A stretch of DNA of 64,000 bases from Halanaerobium saccharolyticum. GTDB lineage: Bacteria > Bacillota > Halanaerobiia > Halanaerobiales > Halanaerobiaceae. The notes under the pieces were generated by a model. That model was not told where the DNA came from and searched no databases. It saw only the letters and a list, made by a program, of their open reading frames with translations. The translations under genes and the position numbers were made by a program. This document shows, piece after piece, positions 18,191 to 27,460 of the stretch. How positions within the stretch are numbered: position 1 is the stretch's first letter; each line of letters begins with the position of its first letter. Location: positions 1 to 64,000 of the forward strand of contig NZ_QLME01000016.1 of the NCBI RefSeq assembly GCF_003259895.1, written 5' to 3'.

Positions 18191-20179
18191 TTACTTAGTT
18201 GTAAACCACTGTTCAGGTTTTGTAATCTGCCAGGCTCCTGTAGCATTAGAATAGGGAGCAGATTCTGGAACATTATGCAGTGTATTTGTCACAATTGCAG
18301 GTGCCATTGGACGAGCAACAGTACCTATTATATATGTTTGATCCATATAATACTGCCAGATTTCACCTAACATTGAATTCATCTCTTCCTGACTTGGAGC
18401 AGAGGAATACTCGTGGATCCGTCTTAACTGTTCTTTTGCATGTTCTGGTGGTTCTGTACCTTTAAGAGGCTCTTCACCTTCACGCCCAGTTTCATCCCAC
18501 ATTCTCCAGTTATCCCACTGTGCCCACTCTGTAGCATAACGGATACCATCGGAATCAAAACCAAAGGCACTAATATCTCTAGTAACATTTACCGGCCAGA
18601 CACCAACATCATGTTCACCAGCTTCCGAACGTTCCTGATAAAGCTCACGAGATAATGTTTTTAAATTAACTTTTACCCCAACATTTTCCCAGTAAGCTTT
18701 AACTAATTCTGCTACCTGACCCAGCTGTGCGGTTCCACCAACAGATCCAGGTGCCGGAATTTCTAAATCAACTATTAGAGTTTCACCATCAGGTAATTCT
18801 CTAAAGTCATCACTATCTCTTTCATCTAAACCAATTTCATCCAGTAATTCTCTGGCTAATTCTGGATCATGCTGAGCAAAATGATCTAACCACTCTTCTT
18901 TAAAATATGGAGCGCCAGGTTTAGCAGTCGCCTGTGCTTCTTCAGCTAAACCGCGATAAGCAAACTCATTAATTTCATTCCTGTTAAGAGCAACAGACAT
19001 TGCCTGTCTGAATTTCTTATTAGAATATACTTCTCTTTTGGCTTCTTCTGGATGATTTACATTAAAAGCAAGTCCAATTTGCGCCTGTACCGGGTTATTA
19101 TAGGCATAGGTAGTATAATTACCTGTTTCTTCATTTTGTTTATACATTGGAAATTCACTTGGGTTTAAGATACGAGCTGCAAAATCTGCACTACCCTGGA
19201 GAGCATCTACTTTAGCAACCTCTGCATCTGACTTGATTGTGATTTCCCATTCATCTACATAAGGAAGCTGATTTCCTTCACTATCAACTTTGTAATAATA
19301 TGGGTTACGAACAAATAGTTTTCTGGATGAATTGATATCTTTTAAAATCCAGGCACCCATTGTTGGTAATTCAGTATTTGTCTGGACAGGTCCAACTTCC
19401 ATCTTGTTAGTAAAATATTGAACCCAGCTCCCATAACCTTCTTCTTCGGCAATTTCTTCTACTCCTGGATTATAATCAGCATGAAACTGTTTTAAGTAAT
19501 GTTTTGGAGAAAAGAAGAAACTCTGCTGACTTCTCCACCAGGTTAAAGTACTATCAATAATGGTAGGATTTGATCTTGGAAATTCAATTTTTAAAGTGTA
19601 GTCATCAACTGCTGTAAACTCTGCAGGAACTCCATCCATTTTCCAGTTCCACTGAGTCCAGTGATTCACTTCTTCGTGCATTGCAACATCTTCCCACCAG
19701 AAGATAATATCCTCTGTAGTAAAAGGATGACCATCTGACCACTTTAATCCTTCCCGTAAATGGATTGTTAAAGTTTTAGCTTCATTGGTTAATTCAAAAC
19801 TTTTTGCAATATCTGGTACTGCATTCCCCATAGTTTTATCTAATTGAAACATCCAGGGACGCATTACTGTACCATCTGATTCAGTACTGGGACCAATAGC
19901 TGCTGAGACAACTCGCCCTCCATACTGACCTATTTTTTCTACAGGTTCAAGTACCTGAAGATCTTCTGGTACAGGAATTCTTTCTTCTACAGGTGGTAAT
20001 TTACCAGTATCTACTCTCTCATCGAGTACAGGTGATTGATTAAATTCTGTAATTCCTGCTTCAGCTGCTGTCTGTGGATCAGACCAGCTATCAGGAATTT
20101 CTGCAGCACCTACTGCAGCAGTCATTAAGGCAATAATCATAACTACTAGCGAAAAAACAAACTTCTTTGATTTAAACAT
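18191..20179 (-). CDS. oppA: Extracellular solute-binding protein family 5, probable aldouronate/xylo-oligosaccharide binder
   Basis: Captures the ligand for OppBCDF. 662 residues, longer than peptide-binding OppA proteins (about 540). It has a signal peptide (about 1-25, ending AVGAAE) and an SBP_bac_5 core with LHIHLREGLKWSDGHPFTTEDIIFWWED-type features (visible as LREGLKWSDGHPFTTEDI). No lipobox cysteine is evident. Strongly acidic and tryptophan-rich, which suits sugar stacking. First gene of an operon reaching GH67 and GH3, so a carbohydrate ligand is likely. Its leader holds two LacI operators and one GntR operator. Confidence 0.88.
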   Translation of the reverse strand: MFKSKKFVFSLVVMIIALMTAAVGAAEIPDSWSDPQTAAEAGITEFNQSPVLDERVDTGKLPPVEERIPVPEDLQVLEPVEKIGQYGGRVVSAAIGPSTESDGTVMRPWMFQLDKTMGNAVPDIAKSFELTNEAKTLTIHLREGLKWSDGHPFTTEDIIFWWEDVAMHEEVNHWTQWNWKMDGVPAEFTAVDDYTLKIEFPRSNPTIIDSTLTWWRSQQSFFFSPKHYLKQFHADYNPGVEEIAEEEGYGSWVQYFTNKMEVGPVQTNTELPTMGAWILKDINSSRKLFVRNPYYYKVDSEGNQLPYVDEWEITIKSDAEVAKVDALQGSADFAARILNPSEFPMYKQNEETGNYTTYAYNNPVQAQIGLAFNVNHPEEAKREVYSNKKFRQAMSVALNRNEINEFAYRGLAEEAQATAKPGAPYFKEEWLDHFAQHDPELARELLDEIGLDERDSDDFRELPDGETLIVDLEIPAPGSVGGTAQLGQVAELVKAYWENVGVKVNLKTLSRELYQERSEAGEHDVGVWPVNVTRDISAFGFDSDGIRYATEWAQWDNWRMWDETGREGEEPLKGTEPPEHAKEQLRRIHEYSSAPSQEEMNSMLGEIWQYYMDQTYIIGTVARPMAPAIVTNTLHNVPESAPYSNATGAWQITKPEQWFTTK

Positions 20180-20312
20180 TATTTTCCTCCCTCATAGTAT
20201 TTATATATTACCTATATTTTATATACTTATATCCCGTTTGAGATTGTTATTATAGATTTTATATTCATTAAGTAATAATAGATTTTTTAATTAACAGCGA
20301 TTATAACTCTTT

Positions 20313-20322
20313 TCACCTCCTG
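20313..20322 (-). promoter_or_regulatory. SD-like element with no gene in the oppA leader
   Basis: Minus strand CAGGAGGTGA, near-perfect complementarity to the 16S rRNA tail, 133 bases before the oppA start with no usable start codon after it. It belongs to a group of four such elements in binding-protein leaders. Confidence 0.4.
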
Positions 20323-20369
20323 CTTAGGTTTTAGTTGTTATAAAGTTATAATTCAAAAAAATTTATATA

Positions 20370-20381
20370 GAAACCGGTTTT
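20370..20381. promoter_or_regulatory. LacI-type operator 1 of oppA
   Basis: GAAACCGGTTTT, an inverted repeat centred on CG as in LacI-family operators. Its centre is 45 bases from the second copy. The same motif flanks lacI and GH8 at 31367-32469. Confidence 0.75.
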
Positions 20382-20414
20382 TATAAAATATAAAAAAATT
20401 TATTTTTAAACTTA

Positions 20415-20426
20415 GAAACCGGTTTT
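20415..20426. promoter_or_regulatory. LacI-type operator 2 of oppA
   Basis: GAAACCGGTTTT again. Paired operators 45 bases apart could allow cooperative binding or looping by the LacI protein encoded at 31447-32442. Confidence 0.75.
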
Positions 20427-20481
20427 TATGGCTATAAATTTTATTTTAATTAACTTCAGTTCCATCTTGATTCTAGTCTTA

Positions 20482-20493
20482 CTAACATGTTAG
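20482..20493. promoter_or_regulatory. GntR operator upstream of oppA
   Basis: CTAACATGTTAG, the only perfect palindrome among the four GntR sites. It is 14 bases past the gntR copy 2 stop and about 300 bases before oppA. Confidence 0.65.
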
Positions 20494-20506
20494 AATAAAA
20501 AAATAT

Positions 20507-21190
20507 TTAAACAAAATAATCAGGATAATCTCTTTTTAACTTTTCCTGGTCAAACTTAATTCTACTAATATGAGAATCCATAACTTTTTCTGCTTCCACA
20601 GGGTTTCTATCTTCAATAGCATTAATGATTCGCTGATGATCCTCAATAACATCAGATCGATTAAAGTCAGCTGACAGACTTAACATTCTCATTCTATTTA
20701 AATGAGTACTAAGCTGTTCAATTGCATTCCAGATATTACCTTTATTACAACCTTCAAAAAGCATTTTATGGAATTCATTATCATAATCAAATAATTTAAT
20801 ATAATTATTCTGTTTTAAACTCATTTCCTGTACTCTTAAATTCGCTTCCATATCAAACAATTTTTCTTCTGGAAAAACTTCACAGGCAAGTTTAACAATC
20901 TTAGTCTCTAAAGCCTCCCGCATAAATTTAGCTTCCTGAACTTTATCTAAATCAATATAAGAAACAAAAGTTCCTCTCTGGGGATAAACATCAATTAGCC
21001 CTTCCTCTTTCAGCTTAACAAAAGCTTCTCTAATTGGTGTTCTGCTGACTCCAAATTCTTTGGCAATTTCCTTTTTCCGGAGTGCTGTTCCTGGCTTTAG
21101 ACTTAAGTTCATAATATTCTCTTTTAAAACATTATAAACATAATCTTTCATATTTAAATTTTTATATTGATCATGTTTGGCTAAATTCAT
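20507..21190 (-). CDS. GntR-family (FadR/UxuR-like) transcriptional regulator, copy 2
   Basis: 227 residues, closely similar to the regulator at 7706-8389 along the whole length, including an almost identical recognition segment (FGVSRTPIREAFVKLKEEG against FKVSRTPIREAFVKLKEEG). It should therefore bind the same operator. The ligand domain shows more changes (for example EGCNKGNIWNAIEQLSTHLN). ATG at 21190 follows AGAGGTGA. It is transcribed toward oppA and has an autoregulatory promoter. The two copies probably sense related uronates and cross-regulate. Confidence 0.9.
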   Translation of the reverse strand: MNLAKHDQYKNLNMKDYVYNVLKENIMNLSLKPGTALRKKEIAKEFGVSRTPIREAFVKLKEEGLIDVYPQRGTFVSYIDLDKVQEAKFMREALETKIVKLACEVFPEEKLFDMEANLRVQEMSLKQNNYIKLFDYDNEFHKMLFEGCNKGNIWNAIEQLSTHLNRMRMLSLSADFNRSDVIEDHQRIINAIEDRNPVEAEKVMDSHISRIKFDQEKLKRDYPDYFV

Positions 21191-21216
21191 GTCTTCACCT
21201 CTTTTATATATTAATT

Positions 21217-21245
21217 ATACTAACATACCAGTTTTGAATTGTCAA
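21217..21245 (-). promoter_or_regulatory. gntR copy 2 promoter and operator
   Basis: -35 TTGACA (21240-21245), 17-base spacer, -10 TAGTAT (21217-21222), and the operator CTGGTATGTTAG (21220-21231). It differs from the copy 1 promoter by very few bases. Confidence 0.7.
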
Positions 21246-21263
21246 ACAATTAACAATTATTTT

Positions 21264-23156
21264 TTATATTTTCTCTAAAAAAGTTCCAGCAGGTAAATTG
21301 ATTTTGTTAAATAGATTTGCTTTTTCTGGGTTATCTCGCCAGGCATAGCGAAAATACTCTGGGTTTTGTATCTCTTTTTGATATAAAATAACTTTATCAT
21401 TCTCAATTTTTGCTTCTGCTTTTTTAAAAATTTTATCAGCTGCAGCAATTTCAAATCCTGTCAATTTATCTCCTTTAATTTTTAATCCACCATCTACCAT
21501 TTTGAATGAAATAATTATTCTATCTTCTATTGCCTCAGCTTTATCAAACTGAGGGCCACTATAAACTACATCTTCCCCATAAGCTATATTACGGGCAGCT
21601 AAATAAAATCTATGGGCAACATCTTTTTTATTCAAGGGATGGAGATCATTCCACTCCCCCAGGTCAAGATTAACAGTCATTGCCGAGTTATTTAATTTTA
21701 AGGCCTCACGCTGAGCATTCCGAAAAGCTGCCCAGATTTCTCGATTATTTTCTTCCGGAGGTTCAAAGTTAGGAAGCTGAGCATAGATAAAAGGAAGTTC
21801 CTTCTGCTCAAATCTATGACGCCAGAGTTTGATCATTTTTATAAATAATTCTTTATACTCCTCTTCTCTCCCAGTATTTGATTCCCCCTGATACCAGCAG
21901 ACACCTTTTAATTTATAATTGAACAGGGGGGCAAGCATTGCATTAAATAATCCTGTAGGCTGCCACTGAATGAAAATTTCATTTTTTTTATCTTCCTTAA
22001 TCACAGCTCCAACTTTATATTTCCATTCCCCTCTTAAATCTATTTCTTCGTCTCCTAAAATTAATTTATATGGCTTATCTTCAACAAATTCACCCTGGCC
22101 ATCATTAACTACAATTCTAATGGCAATTAAATTTTTACCTTCTTTTAAAATTCCTTTTTTAAGTTCATATTTTCTGGGTGGATACTTATAAGTAACTCCT
22201 CCCACTCTTTTTCCATTTACATAAGCTGTATCAGCGTCTACAATTCTTCCCAGCCAGAGTCTTGCTTTCTTTTCTGATTGTTCTTTAGTTAATTTAATTT
22301 CTTTTCTAAACCAGACAACACCATTTTTATGCTTAAAGTTTATTTGATCAAATTTAACTGGAATTTCAACTTTACTCCAGTCTAAATCATTATAAGAAGG
22401 TTTATAATAATCTGGATCTTGCTGGAGACCCTGATCACTATTATATATTTTATCTGCCCACTCTTTATTAACTTTTAGATTATATTTTTTAGCCTGATTT
22501 ATATTTTGGGGTTCTGCAAACTCATCTGCTTTTTTTAAATATTCGGGATAATCGTTTAAAGCTTTCCTGCTCATCCAGGCTTCAACAGGGGAACCACCAA
22601 CACTGGCATTTATAACTCCAACCGGAACTTTATATTTTTCATTTAATTTTTTTGCAAAAAAATAGCTAACTGCAGAAAAATCTAAAATATTATCCCGTTT
22701 AACCTTTTTCCAGTTAGCTCCAAATATATCTTGATTCTCTTCTTTAAAATTATATAGAATTGGGAGCTTAAATATTCTTAGCTGATCGTTTCCTGCTTTT
22801 TTAATTTCTTCAGCATAACGATCTTTAACCCTCTGCATCGGCAGTTCCATATTTGACTGACCTGAACAGAGCCAGACTTCTCCAACTAAAATATCTTTTA
22901 ACTCAATCTTCTTTTCAGAGCTTGATATTTTCATTTCAAAAGGACCACCTGCTTTTTGGGGAGGTAAAACAAGAGACCATTCTCCGAGCGAATTTACTTC
23001 AGTTACATATTCCTGTCCTTTAAAATAGATTTCAACTTCCTGCCCTGCTTCTGCCCAACCCCAGATTTTAATTTCTTCATCTCTCTGCAAAACCATTCCA
23101 TCACTCACTAAGGAAGGTAATTTCAAACTTCCTTTTTTATCTATTTTATCTGACAT
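21264..23156 (-). CDS. SGNH-type acetylesterase (sialate O-acetylesterase family), probable acetyl-xylooligosaccharide esterase
   Basis: Probably removes acetyl groups from imported xylo-oligosaccharides. 630 residues without a signal peptide. It begins with a beta domain (LVSDGMVLQRD, 18-28), then block I serine motif CSGQSNMELPMQ near residue 100 and a late DLHPLNK segment holding the D-x2-H acid/histidine pair. A jelly-roll-like insertion interrupts the middle. The family includes sialate and xylan esterases; the hemicellulose setting favours xylan. It ends just before gntR copy 2 and lies behind AKR with a 146-base gap and a hairpin. Confidence 0.8.
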   Translation of the reverse strand: MSDKIDKKGSLKLPSLVSDGMVLQRDEEIKIWGWAEAGQEVEIYFKGQEYVTEVNSLGEWSLVLPPQKAGGPFEMKISSSEKKIELKDILVGEVWLCSGQSNMELPMQRVKDRYAEEIKKAGNDQLRIFKLPILYNFKEENQDIFGANWKKVKRDNILDFSAVSYFFAKKLNEKYKVPVGVINASVGGSPVEAWMSRKALNDYPEYLKKADEFAEPQNINQAKKYNLKVNKEWADKIYNSDQGLQQDPDYYKPSYNDLDWSKVEIPVKFDQINFKHKNGVVWFRKEIKLTKEQSEKKARLWLGRIVDADTAYVNGKRVGGVTYKYPPRKYELKKGILKEGKNLIAIRIVVNDGQGEFVEDKPYKLILGDEEIDLRGEWKYKVGAVIKEDKKNEIFIQWQPTGLFNAMLAPLFNYKLKGVCWYQGESNTGREEEYKELFIKMIKLWRHRFEQKELPFIYAQLPNFEPPEENNREIWAAFRNAQREALKLNNSAMTVNLDLGEWNDLHPLNKKDVAHRFYLAARNIAYGEDVVYSGPQFDKAEAIEDRIIISFKMVDGGLKIKGDKLTGFEIAAADKIFKKAEAKIENDKVILYQKEIQNPEYFRYAWRDNPEKANLFNKINLPAGTFLEKI

Positions 23157-23261
23157 TTATATTCCTCCAAAATTTTTTCATTAGCATAAATATTTTTAAC
23201 AGTTAATAATAAAATTAATTAAAATCTATTTATCTGCTGCTTTATTTCTAACTATGTAGTC

Positions 23262-23291
23262 ATAGCAGGACAGAAAATACTATCCTGCTAT
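23262..23291. terminator. Hairpin between the aldo/keto reductase and the esterase
   Basis: A 9-bp stem ATAGCAGGA and its complement with a 12-base loop. There is no clear T run on the minus strand, so it may be an intercistronic processing hairpin rather than a full terminator. Confidence 0.5.
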
Positions 23292-23302
23292 TTTATATCT
23301 TT

Positions 23303-24247
23303 TTAAAATTTTGTTTCAGTCATTGCTTTCATCATATCTTCACTTAAATCAAGTTCTAAACTACCAATTGCTTCTTTAAATTGTTCATCTGTTGTTGCAG
23401 CAATCAGTGGAATTGCTTCTGGATCTCTATTCATCAACCAGTAATATACAAGCTGATTTCTCGTTGCTCCGGTTTCCTCAGCTATTTCATCTAAAATCGC
23501 AAGTCGTTTATCTGTATCAGGTCCTTGATAATGTTCTTTAAATTCTTTATTAGGATTTGTATATGCTCCCTGCAGCAGGGGAGAATAGGCAACTAAAGAT
23601 ATACCGGTATCTTTAACAAATTCAAATAAACCCTGATTGGCAGCAACCTGGTTTCCAAAATCCCAGCCACTTTTCGGTCTTAAGTATGAATAACGCTGCT
23701 GAATAGCACTGTAGCTCTGCCAGTTATTTCTCTTAGCAATCTGTCTTGCCCGCTCCAGCCTCCAGGCTTTAAAATTGCTGGCACCAATTGCTCTGACCTT
23801 ACCTTCTGTAATCAATTCATTGAAAGCTTCCAGTGTTTCTTCCATTGGTGTCCCAAAATCATCTGTGTGAGCATAATATAAATCAATATAATTTGTTCCC
23901 AATCTTTTTAAACTCTTATGGAACTCTTCTTTTATCTGTTCCTTGCTTGTTCCATATTCTGTACCTGGATAAGGAAAACCTACTTTTGAAGCTATAATTA
24001 CTTCTGAACGATTATTTCTTGCCTGCAGCCACTCAGCAATCATTTTTTCACTTTCTCCACCTTTTGTCTGATCATCTATCCAGTGGGAATAAATGTTAGC
24101 TGTATCCAGAAAATTACCACCAGCTGCCAGATACTGATCCATTCTTCTAAAAGATTTTTCTTTGCTGTCACGAGCTCCAAAATATAAACAGCCTAACCCC
24201 ATCTGACTGACCTGAAGATCTGTATTACCAAGTTGAACTTTTTTCAT
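23303..24247 (-). CDS. Aldo/keto reductase
   Basis: NAD(P)H-dependent oxidoreductase of the AKR superfamily, 314 residues. The catalytic tetrad is visible: D and Y in FLDTANIY (about 47-54), K in IASKVG and H in YYAHTDD. The C-terminal cofactor-binding stretch is IPLIAATTDEQFKEAI. The substrate is not clear; reduction of a sugar aldehyde, or a reversible sugar dehydrogenase role, would suit the neighbours. It follows the GH10 gene by 40 bases with AAAGGAGG, so it is probably co-transcribed. Confidence 0.85.
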   Translation of the reverse strand: MKKVQLGNTDLQVSQMGLGCLYFGARDSKEKSFRRMDQYLAAGGNFLDTANIYSHWIDDQTKGGESEKMIAEWLQARNNRSEVIIASKVGFPYPGTEYGTSKEQIKEEFHKSLKRLGTNYIDLYYAHTDDFGTPMEETLEAFNELITEGKVRAIGASNFKAWRLERARQIAKRNNWQSYSAIQQRYSYLRPKSGWDFGNQVAANQGLFEFVKDTGISLVAYSPLLQGAYTNPNKEFKEHYQGPDTDKRLAILDEIAEETGATRNQLVYYWLMNRDPEAIPLIAATTDEQFKEAIGSLELDLSEDMMKAMTETKF

Positions 24248-24287
24248 ACTGATAAACCTCCTTTATATCTATTATATTATAATTACT

Positions 24288-26327
24288 TTATTTTACAAAA
24301 ATTAAGTTTCCAAGTCCAGACATATTTCTCCAGCCTTCTCCACTCTGATCATTCCAGATTGTTACACCATCTCTAGAACCATCACCATTTGCATCATCAT
24401 TTACCTGAAAATCAAAACCGATTATCTGACCTTCCTCAGCAGTAATTTCTACAAAAGGAACTGCTGCCTCCAGCTCAGAACTTCCATTTCTTCTAATCTG
24501 ATAGTGTTTGATATCCTCCTGTACTGCCTCTTCTTTGGCATTATATTCATCTACAAATATTTCTATAGAATCTTCAGGATTTACACTTTGATCACTTATT
24601 TGACCATATAAATAGATATTATTTTCATCCCAGCTTAACTTTAAATCTCCACCTAAGAATTCATTTTCTTCCAGGTTAAGGGTGTTACCTGTATTTGCCC
24701 ATATTTCATCGTTTTTTGCATCAATCTCTGGACTTCCCTGAGAAACATCAAATTTTTTGGTGATTACAGGCAGTCTATCCGGATCAACAACTCCCCAGAA
24801 CGCTAGTTTTGCCTTTAATTCCCGATCAAATAACAGCGGCCAGTTATTTCTTTCTACCGGGAATCCTGTTAACCAGGTATAATCATCACCAATACCCCAG
24901 AGTGCAACATTTGTAATCTGATCAGAATACTGCTTAAACAAATTGAAAATTTCTCGATAGCGGTGCCCCTGTTTAACAGCTAGCTCTTCACTAAAAGTGT
25001 CAAAACTCTGACTGTTATTGGTATAAACACTCATATCAAGTTCTGTTATCTGTAAATCAACACCCAGGGAAGCAAATTTCTCAATTGATCTCTCCATAGT
25101 GGAGATAGAAGGTGATTCAATGTTAACATGTCCCTGCATTCCAATACCATCAACTGGTATTCCTTCGGCCAGTAAATCCTGCACAAGCTTATACATAATA
25201 TCTCTTTTTGCTGGATCTGAAAGCAGACTATAATCATTAATGTACAGTTTAGCTTCAGGATCTATTCTATTTGCATGAATAAAAGCTTCCTTAATATAAT
25301 CAATTCCGGCAATCTGATACCATTTACTATTTCTTAACCCATCTGTTTCTTCAGAAGCAGGATCAATTGCCTCATTAACTACATCCCAGCTATCAATATC
25401 ACCTTTAAAATGTTTCATTGTAACTTCAATATGAGTTCTCATTCTATCTAATAAAACTTCTTTTGGAACAAGTTCTCCCTTTGGCCCTTCAAAAAACCAG
25501 TCTGGAATCTGACTGTGCCAGACTAAAGTATGCCCTCGCATAACCATCTTATTTTCTTTTGTAAATTCACGAATCTTATCAGCAGCAGTAAAATCAAACT
25601 GTCCTTTTTCTGATTGAATAGTCTCTGGTTTCATTACATTTTCTGCTGTTAAACTATTAAAATGTTTTTTCAGTATTTTTGCATGTTCTCCCTCTAATTG
25701 ATAAGGTTCAATAGCAGCACCAATTTTGAAATAATCTTTATATGTTTCTGCTAAAGAAGGAATATCTGTTTCTATTTCCTGCACAATTTCACCCTCTTTC
25801 TCAATTTTTAAATCATCAATATAAAATTCAAGTTCTGCTGCAGGAGATTCAGCATAAAGTGTTATTCTATCCATATCAGGTTTAACTGTATATTCACTAC
25901 TTATCTCAACCCACTCAGCTGCTGAAGCTTCTACAGTGGCAATATTATCCCAGGAGTTATCTCCATCTTTATTATTTTCAGTACTTATTGTGATTTCGGC
26001 AGGTTCAGAACCTTCTGCCAATTTAACTTTTAAAGAAAATAAATATTCCTCATTAGCTTCCACAAAACTCTGAAGATCTAAACTCGGTCCATGCCAGTTT
26101 TGCTTTCTACCGCTGACAAATAAGCTCTGACTGCCGCTTGCTGCTTCCCTCTCAACTACTTCTAATTCAACCCCATCACCTCTGGGAGCCCAGTTACCAC
26201 TTCCACTTTCAAAGTCAAACTCATAAATTTTTACTGCTGTGGCTGCTGAAGAAAATATAGAAATTGAAATAATTATAATTATCAAGATCCCAAAACTCTG
26301 TAAATTATTTTTCGAAAATAGATTCAC
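24288..26327 (-). CDS. Secreted endo-1,4-beta-xylanase, CBM22-GH10-CBM9
   Basis: Cuts the xylan backbone outside the cell. 679 residues starting at GTG 26327 after AGGAGGG. A signal peptide covers about 1-31 (SAATAV). A CBM22/CBM4_9-like sheet domain lies at about 33-175 (DFESGSGNW, FYIDDLKIEK). The GH10 barrel lies at about 195-510, with acid/base E319 in DVVNEAID and nucleophile E429 in QITELDMSV, plus GHTLVWHSQIPDWF. A C-terminal CBM9-like domain (about 520-679) ends GLGNLIFVK. With GH43 it is one of only two clearly exported glycosidases here. No cell-wall anchor is seen. Confidence 0.93.
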   Translation of the reverse strand: MNLFSKNNLQSFGILIIIIISISIFSSAATAVKIYEFDFESGSGNWAPRGDGVELEVVEREAASGSQSLFVSGRKQNWHGPSLDLQSFVEANEEYLFSLKVKLAEGSEPAEITISTENNKDGDNSWDNIATVEASAAEWVEISSEYTVKPDMDRITLYAESPAAELEFYIDDLKIEKEGEIVQEIETDIPSLAETYKDYFKIGAAIEPYQLEGEHAKILKKHFNSLTAENVMKPETIQSEKGQFDFTAADKIREFTKENKMVMRGHTLVWHSQIPDWFFEGPKGELVPKEVLLDRMRTHIEVTMKHFKGDIDSWDVVNEAIDPASEETDGLRNSKWYQIAGIDYIKEAFIHANRIDPEAKLYINDYSLLSDPAKRDIMYKLVQDLLAEGIPVDGIGMQGHVNIESPSISTMERSIEKFASLGVDLQITELDMSVYTNNSQSFDTFSEELAVKQGHRYREIFNLFKQYSDQITNVALWGIGDDYTWLTGFPVERNNWPLLFDRELKAKLAFWGVVDPDRLPVITKKFDVSQGSPEIDAKNDEIWANTGNTLNLEENEFLGGDLKLSWDENNIYLYGQISDQSVNPEDSIEIFVDEYNAKEEAVQEDIKHYQIRRNGSSELEAAVPFVEITAEEGQIIGFDFQVNDDANGDGSRDGVTIWNDQSGEGWRNMSGLGNLIFVK

Positions 26328-26370
26328 TATAATCCCTCCTGATTTTTAATAATAATCTGCATTTTACCTG

Positions 26371-26394
26371 TATTGACCAGCTAATTGGTCAATA
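26371..26394. promoter_or_regulatory. Inverted repeat upstream of the GH10 gene
   Basis: TATTGACCA and its complement around six bases, 45 bases before the GH10 start and downstream of a terminator. It may be an operator or an mRNA leader hairpin. It matches none of the three recurring operators. Confidence 0.45.
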
Positions 26395-26410
26395 CTCTAT
26401 TTAAAAAAAG

Positions 26411-26450
26411 AAAAGCTATAAAACATTTTCTTAACTGAATTATAGCTTTT
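26411..26450 (-). terminator. Terminator of the GH8-lplABC operon
   Basis: An 11-bp stem AAAAGCTATAA and its complement, followed on the minus strand by CTTTTTTT. It lies about 90 bases after the stop of the downstream permease gene. Confidence 0.8.
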
Positions 26451-26540
26451 CATTTATTTTCTTAATTAGTACCAAATTCAAAATAGTTAGTGTTTCTGAA
26501 AATTTGAATCAGGCAGCAGGAACAGGAATCAAAGCAAATA

Positions 26541-27440
26541 TTATTCTTTTACTCCCCCAAGAGTTAATCCGTGAACAAAGTATTTCTGTAAAAACGGATA
26601 AATAACAGCAATTGGAACGGTAACTATAATTGTCATTGTTGCTCTAATTGCTCGTGGGGTTATTTGAGAACTTTGAGCAGCATTTGCTAACCCTTGCTGC
26701 ATTGAACCGGACATTGAGTTAGCACTGGCCAGAACTTTCATTAACTCATACTGCAGTGTTGATAAAGCTGGATTGGATGAATTATAAAGGAAAACATCCC
26801 ACCAGGCACTCCAGTGATAAACAGCTGTAAAAATAGCTATAGTTGCCAGTACTGGTTTACTTAAAGGTAGTATTATCTTTAAGAAAATAGTAAACTCTGA
26901 AGCTCCATCAATTTTAGCTGATTCGATTAAACTTTCCGGCAAACCATTAATATACGTCCTTACAATAATTAAGTTAAAGGCAGCTACCAGACCAGGTAAT
27001 ACATAGACCCAGAAGTTATTTGTTAATCCCAATCTCTGATAAAGAAAATAAGTTGGAATTAGTCCTCCCTGGACATACATTGTTAAAACATAGATAAAGG
27101 TAATAAATTTTCTTAGCACAAAATCCCTGCGGCTGATTACATAAGCCAGCATTGCTGTTAAAAAAGTTCCAAAAACAGTTGTTAAAACTGTTCTGGCCAG
27201 AGAAACACCAGCAGCATGGAATATCTGAGAATCGGTTAACAGTGATTGATAATTAAAGGTTGTAAATTCTCTCGGCCAGAGGTAAATTCCACCTTTTATA
27301 CTGTCCATCCCCTCATTTAAAGAAACTGCTAATGTATTTAAAAATGGATATAAAGTAATTGCTATCAATAAAAACAAAAATGTATAAATAAATACATCTA
27401 ATAATATATCTTCTAAACTTCGTTTTTTGGATCTTAACAT
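26541..27440 (-). CDS. lplC: Sugar ABC importer permease, LplC/YtcP type (CUT1)
   Basis: MalG-like membrane subunit, 299 residues and six spans. The EAA loop is ESLIESAKIDGASEFTIFLKIILPLSKP, and the end FVHGLTLGGVKE is typical of LplC/YtcP. ATG at 27440 with AAGGAG. It pairs with the permease 20 bases upstream and the binding protein at 28533. No ATPase gene lies near, so a shared MsmK-type ATPase from elsewhere is expected. Confidence 0.92.
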   Translation of the reverse strand: MLRSKKRSLEDILLDVFIYTFLFLLIAITLYPFLNTLAVSLNEGMDSIKGGIYLWPREFTTFNYQSLLTDSQIFHAAGVSLARTVLTTVFGTFLTAMLAYVISRRDFVLRKFITFIYVLTMYVQGGLIPTYFLYQRLGLTNNFWVYVLPGLVAAFNLIIVRTYINGLPESLIESAKIDGASEFTIFLKIILPLSKPVLATIAIFTAVYHWSAWWDVFLYNSSNPALSTLQYELMKVLASANSMSGSMQQGLANAAQSSQITPRAIRATMTIIVTVPIAVIYPFLQKYFVHGLTLGGVKE

Positions 27441-27460
27441 GAGCTAATTCTCCTTCCTTA

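Larger units (their letters stand above)
20180..20506 (-). promoter_or_regulatory. oppA regulatory region
   Basis: This 327-base gap between oppA and gntR copy 2 has no gene. It holds two LacI-type operators (20370-20381 and 20415-20426), a perfect GntR operator (20482-20493) and an SD-like element with no gene (20313-20322). The operon is therefore probably controlled both by the oligosaccharide-sensing LacI protein and by the uronate-sensing GntR protein. I could not place a convincing -35/-10 pair. Confidence 0.6.
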
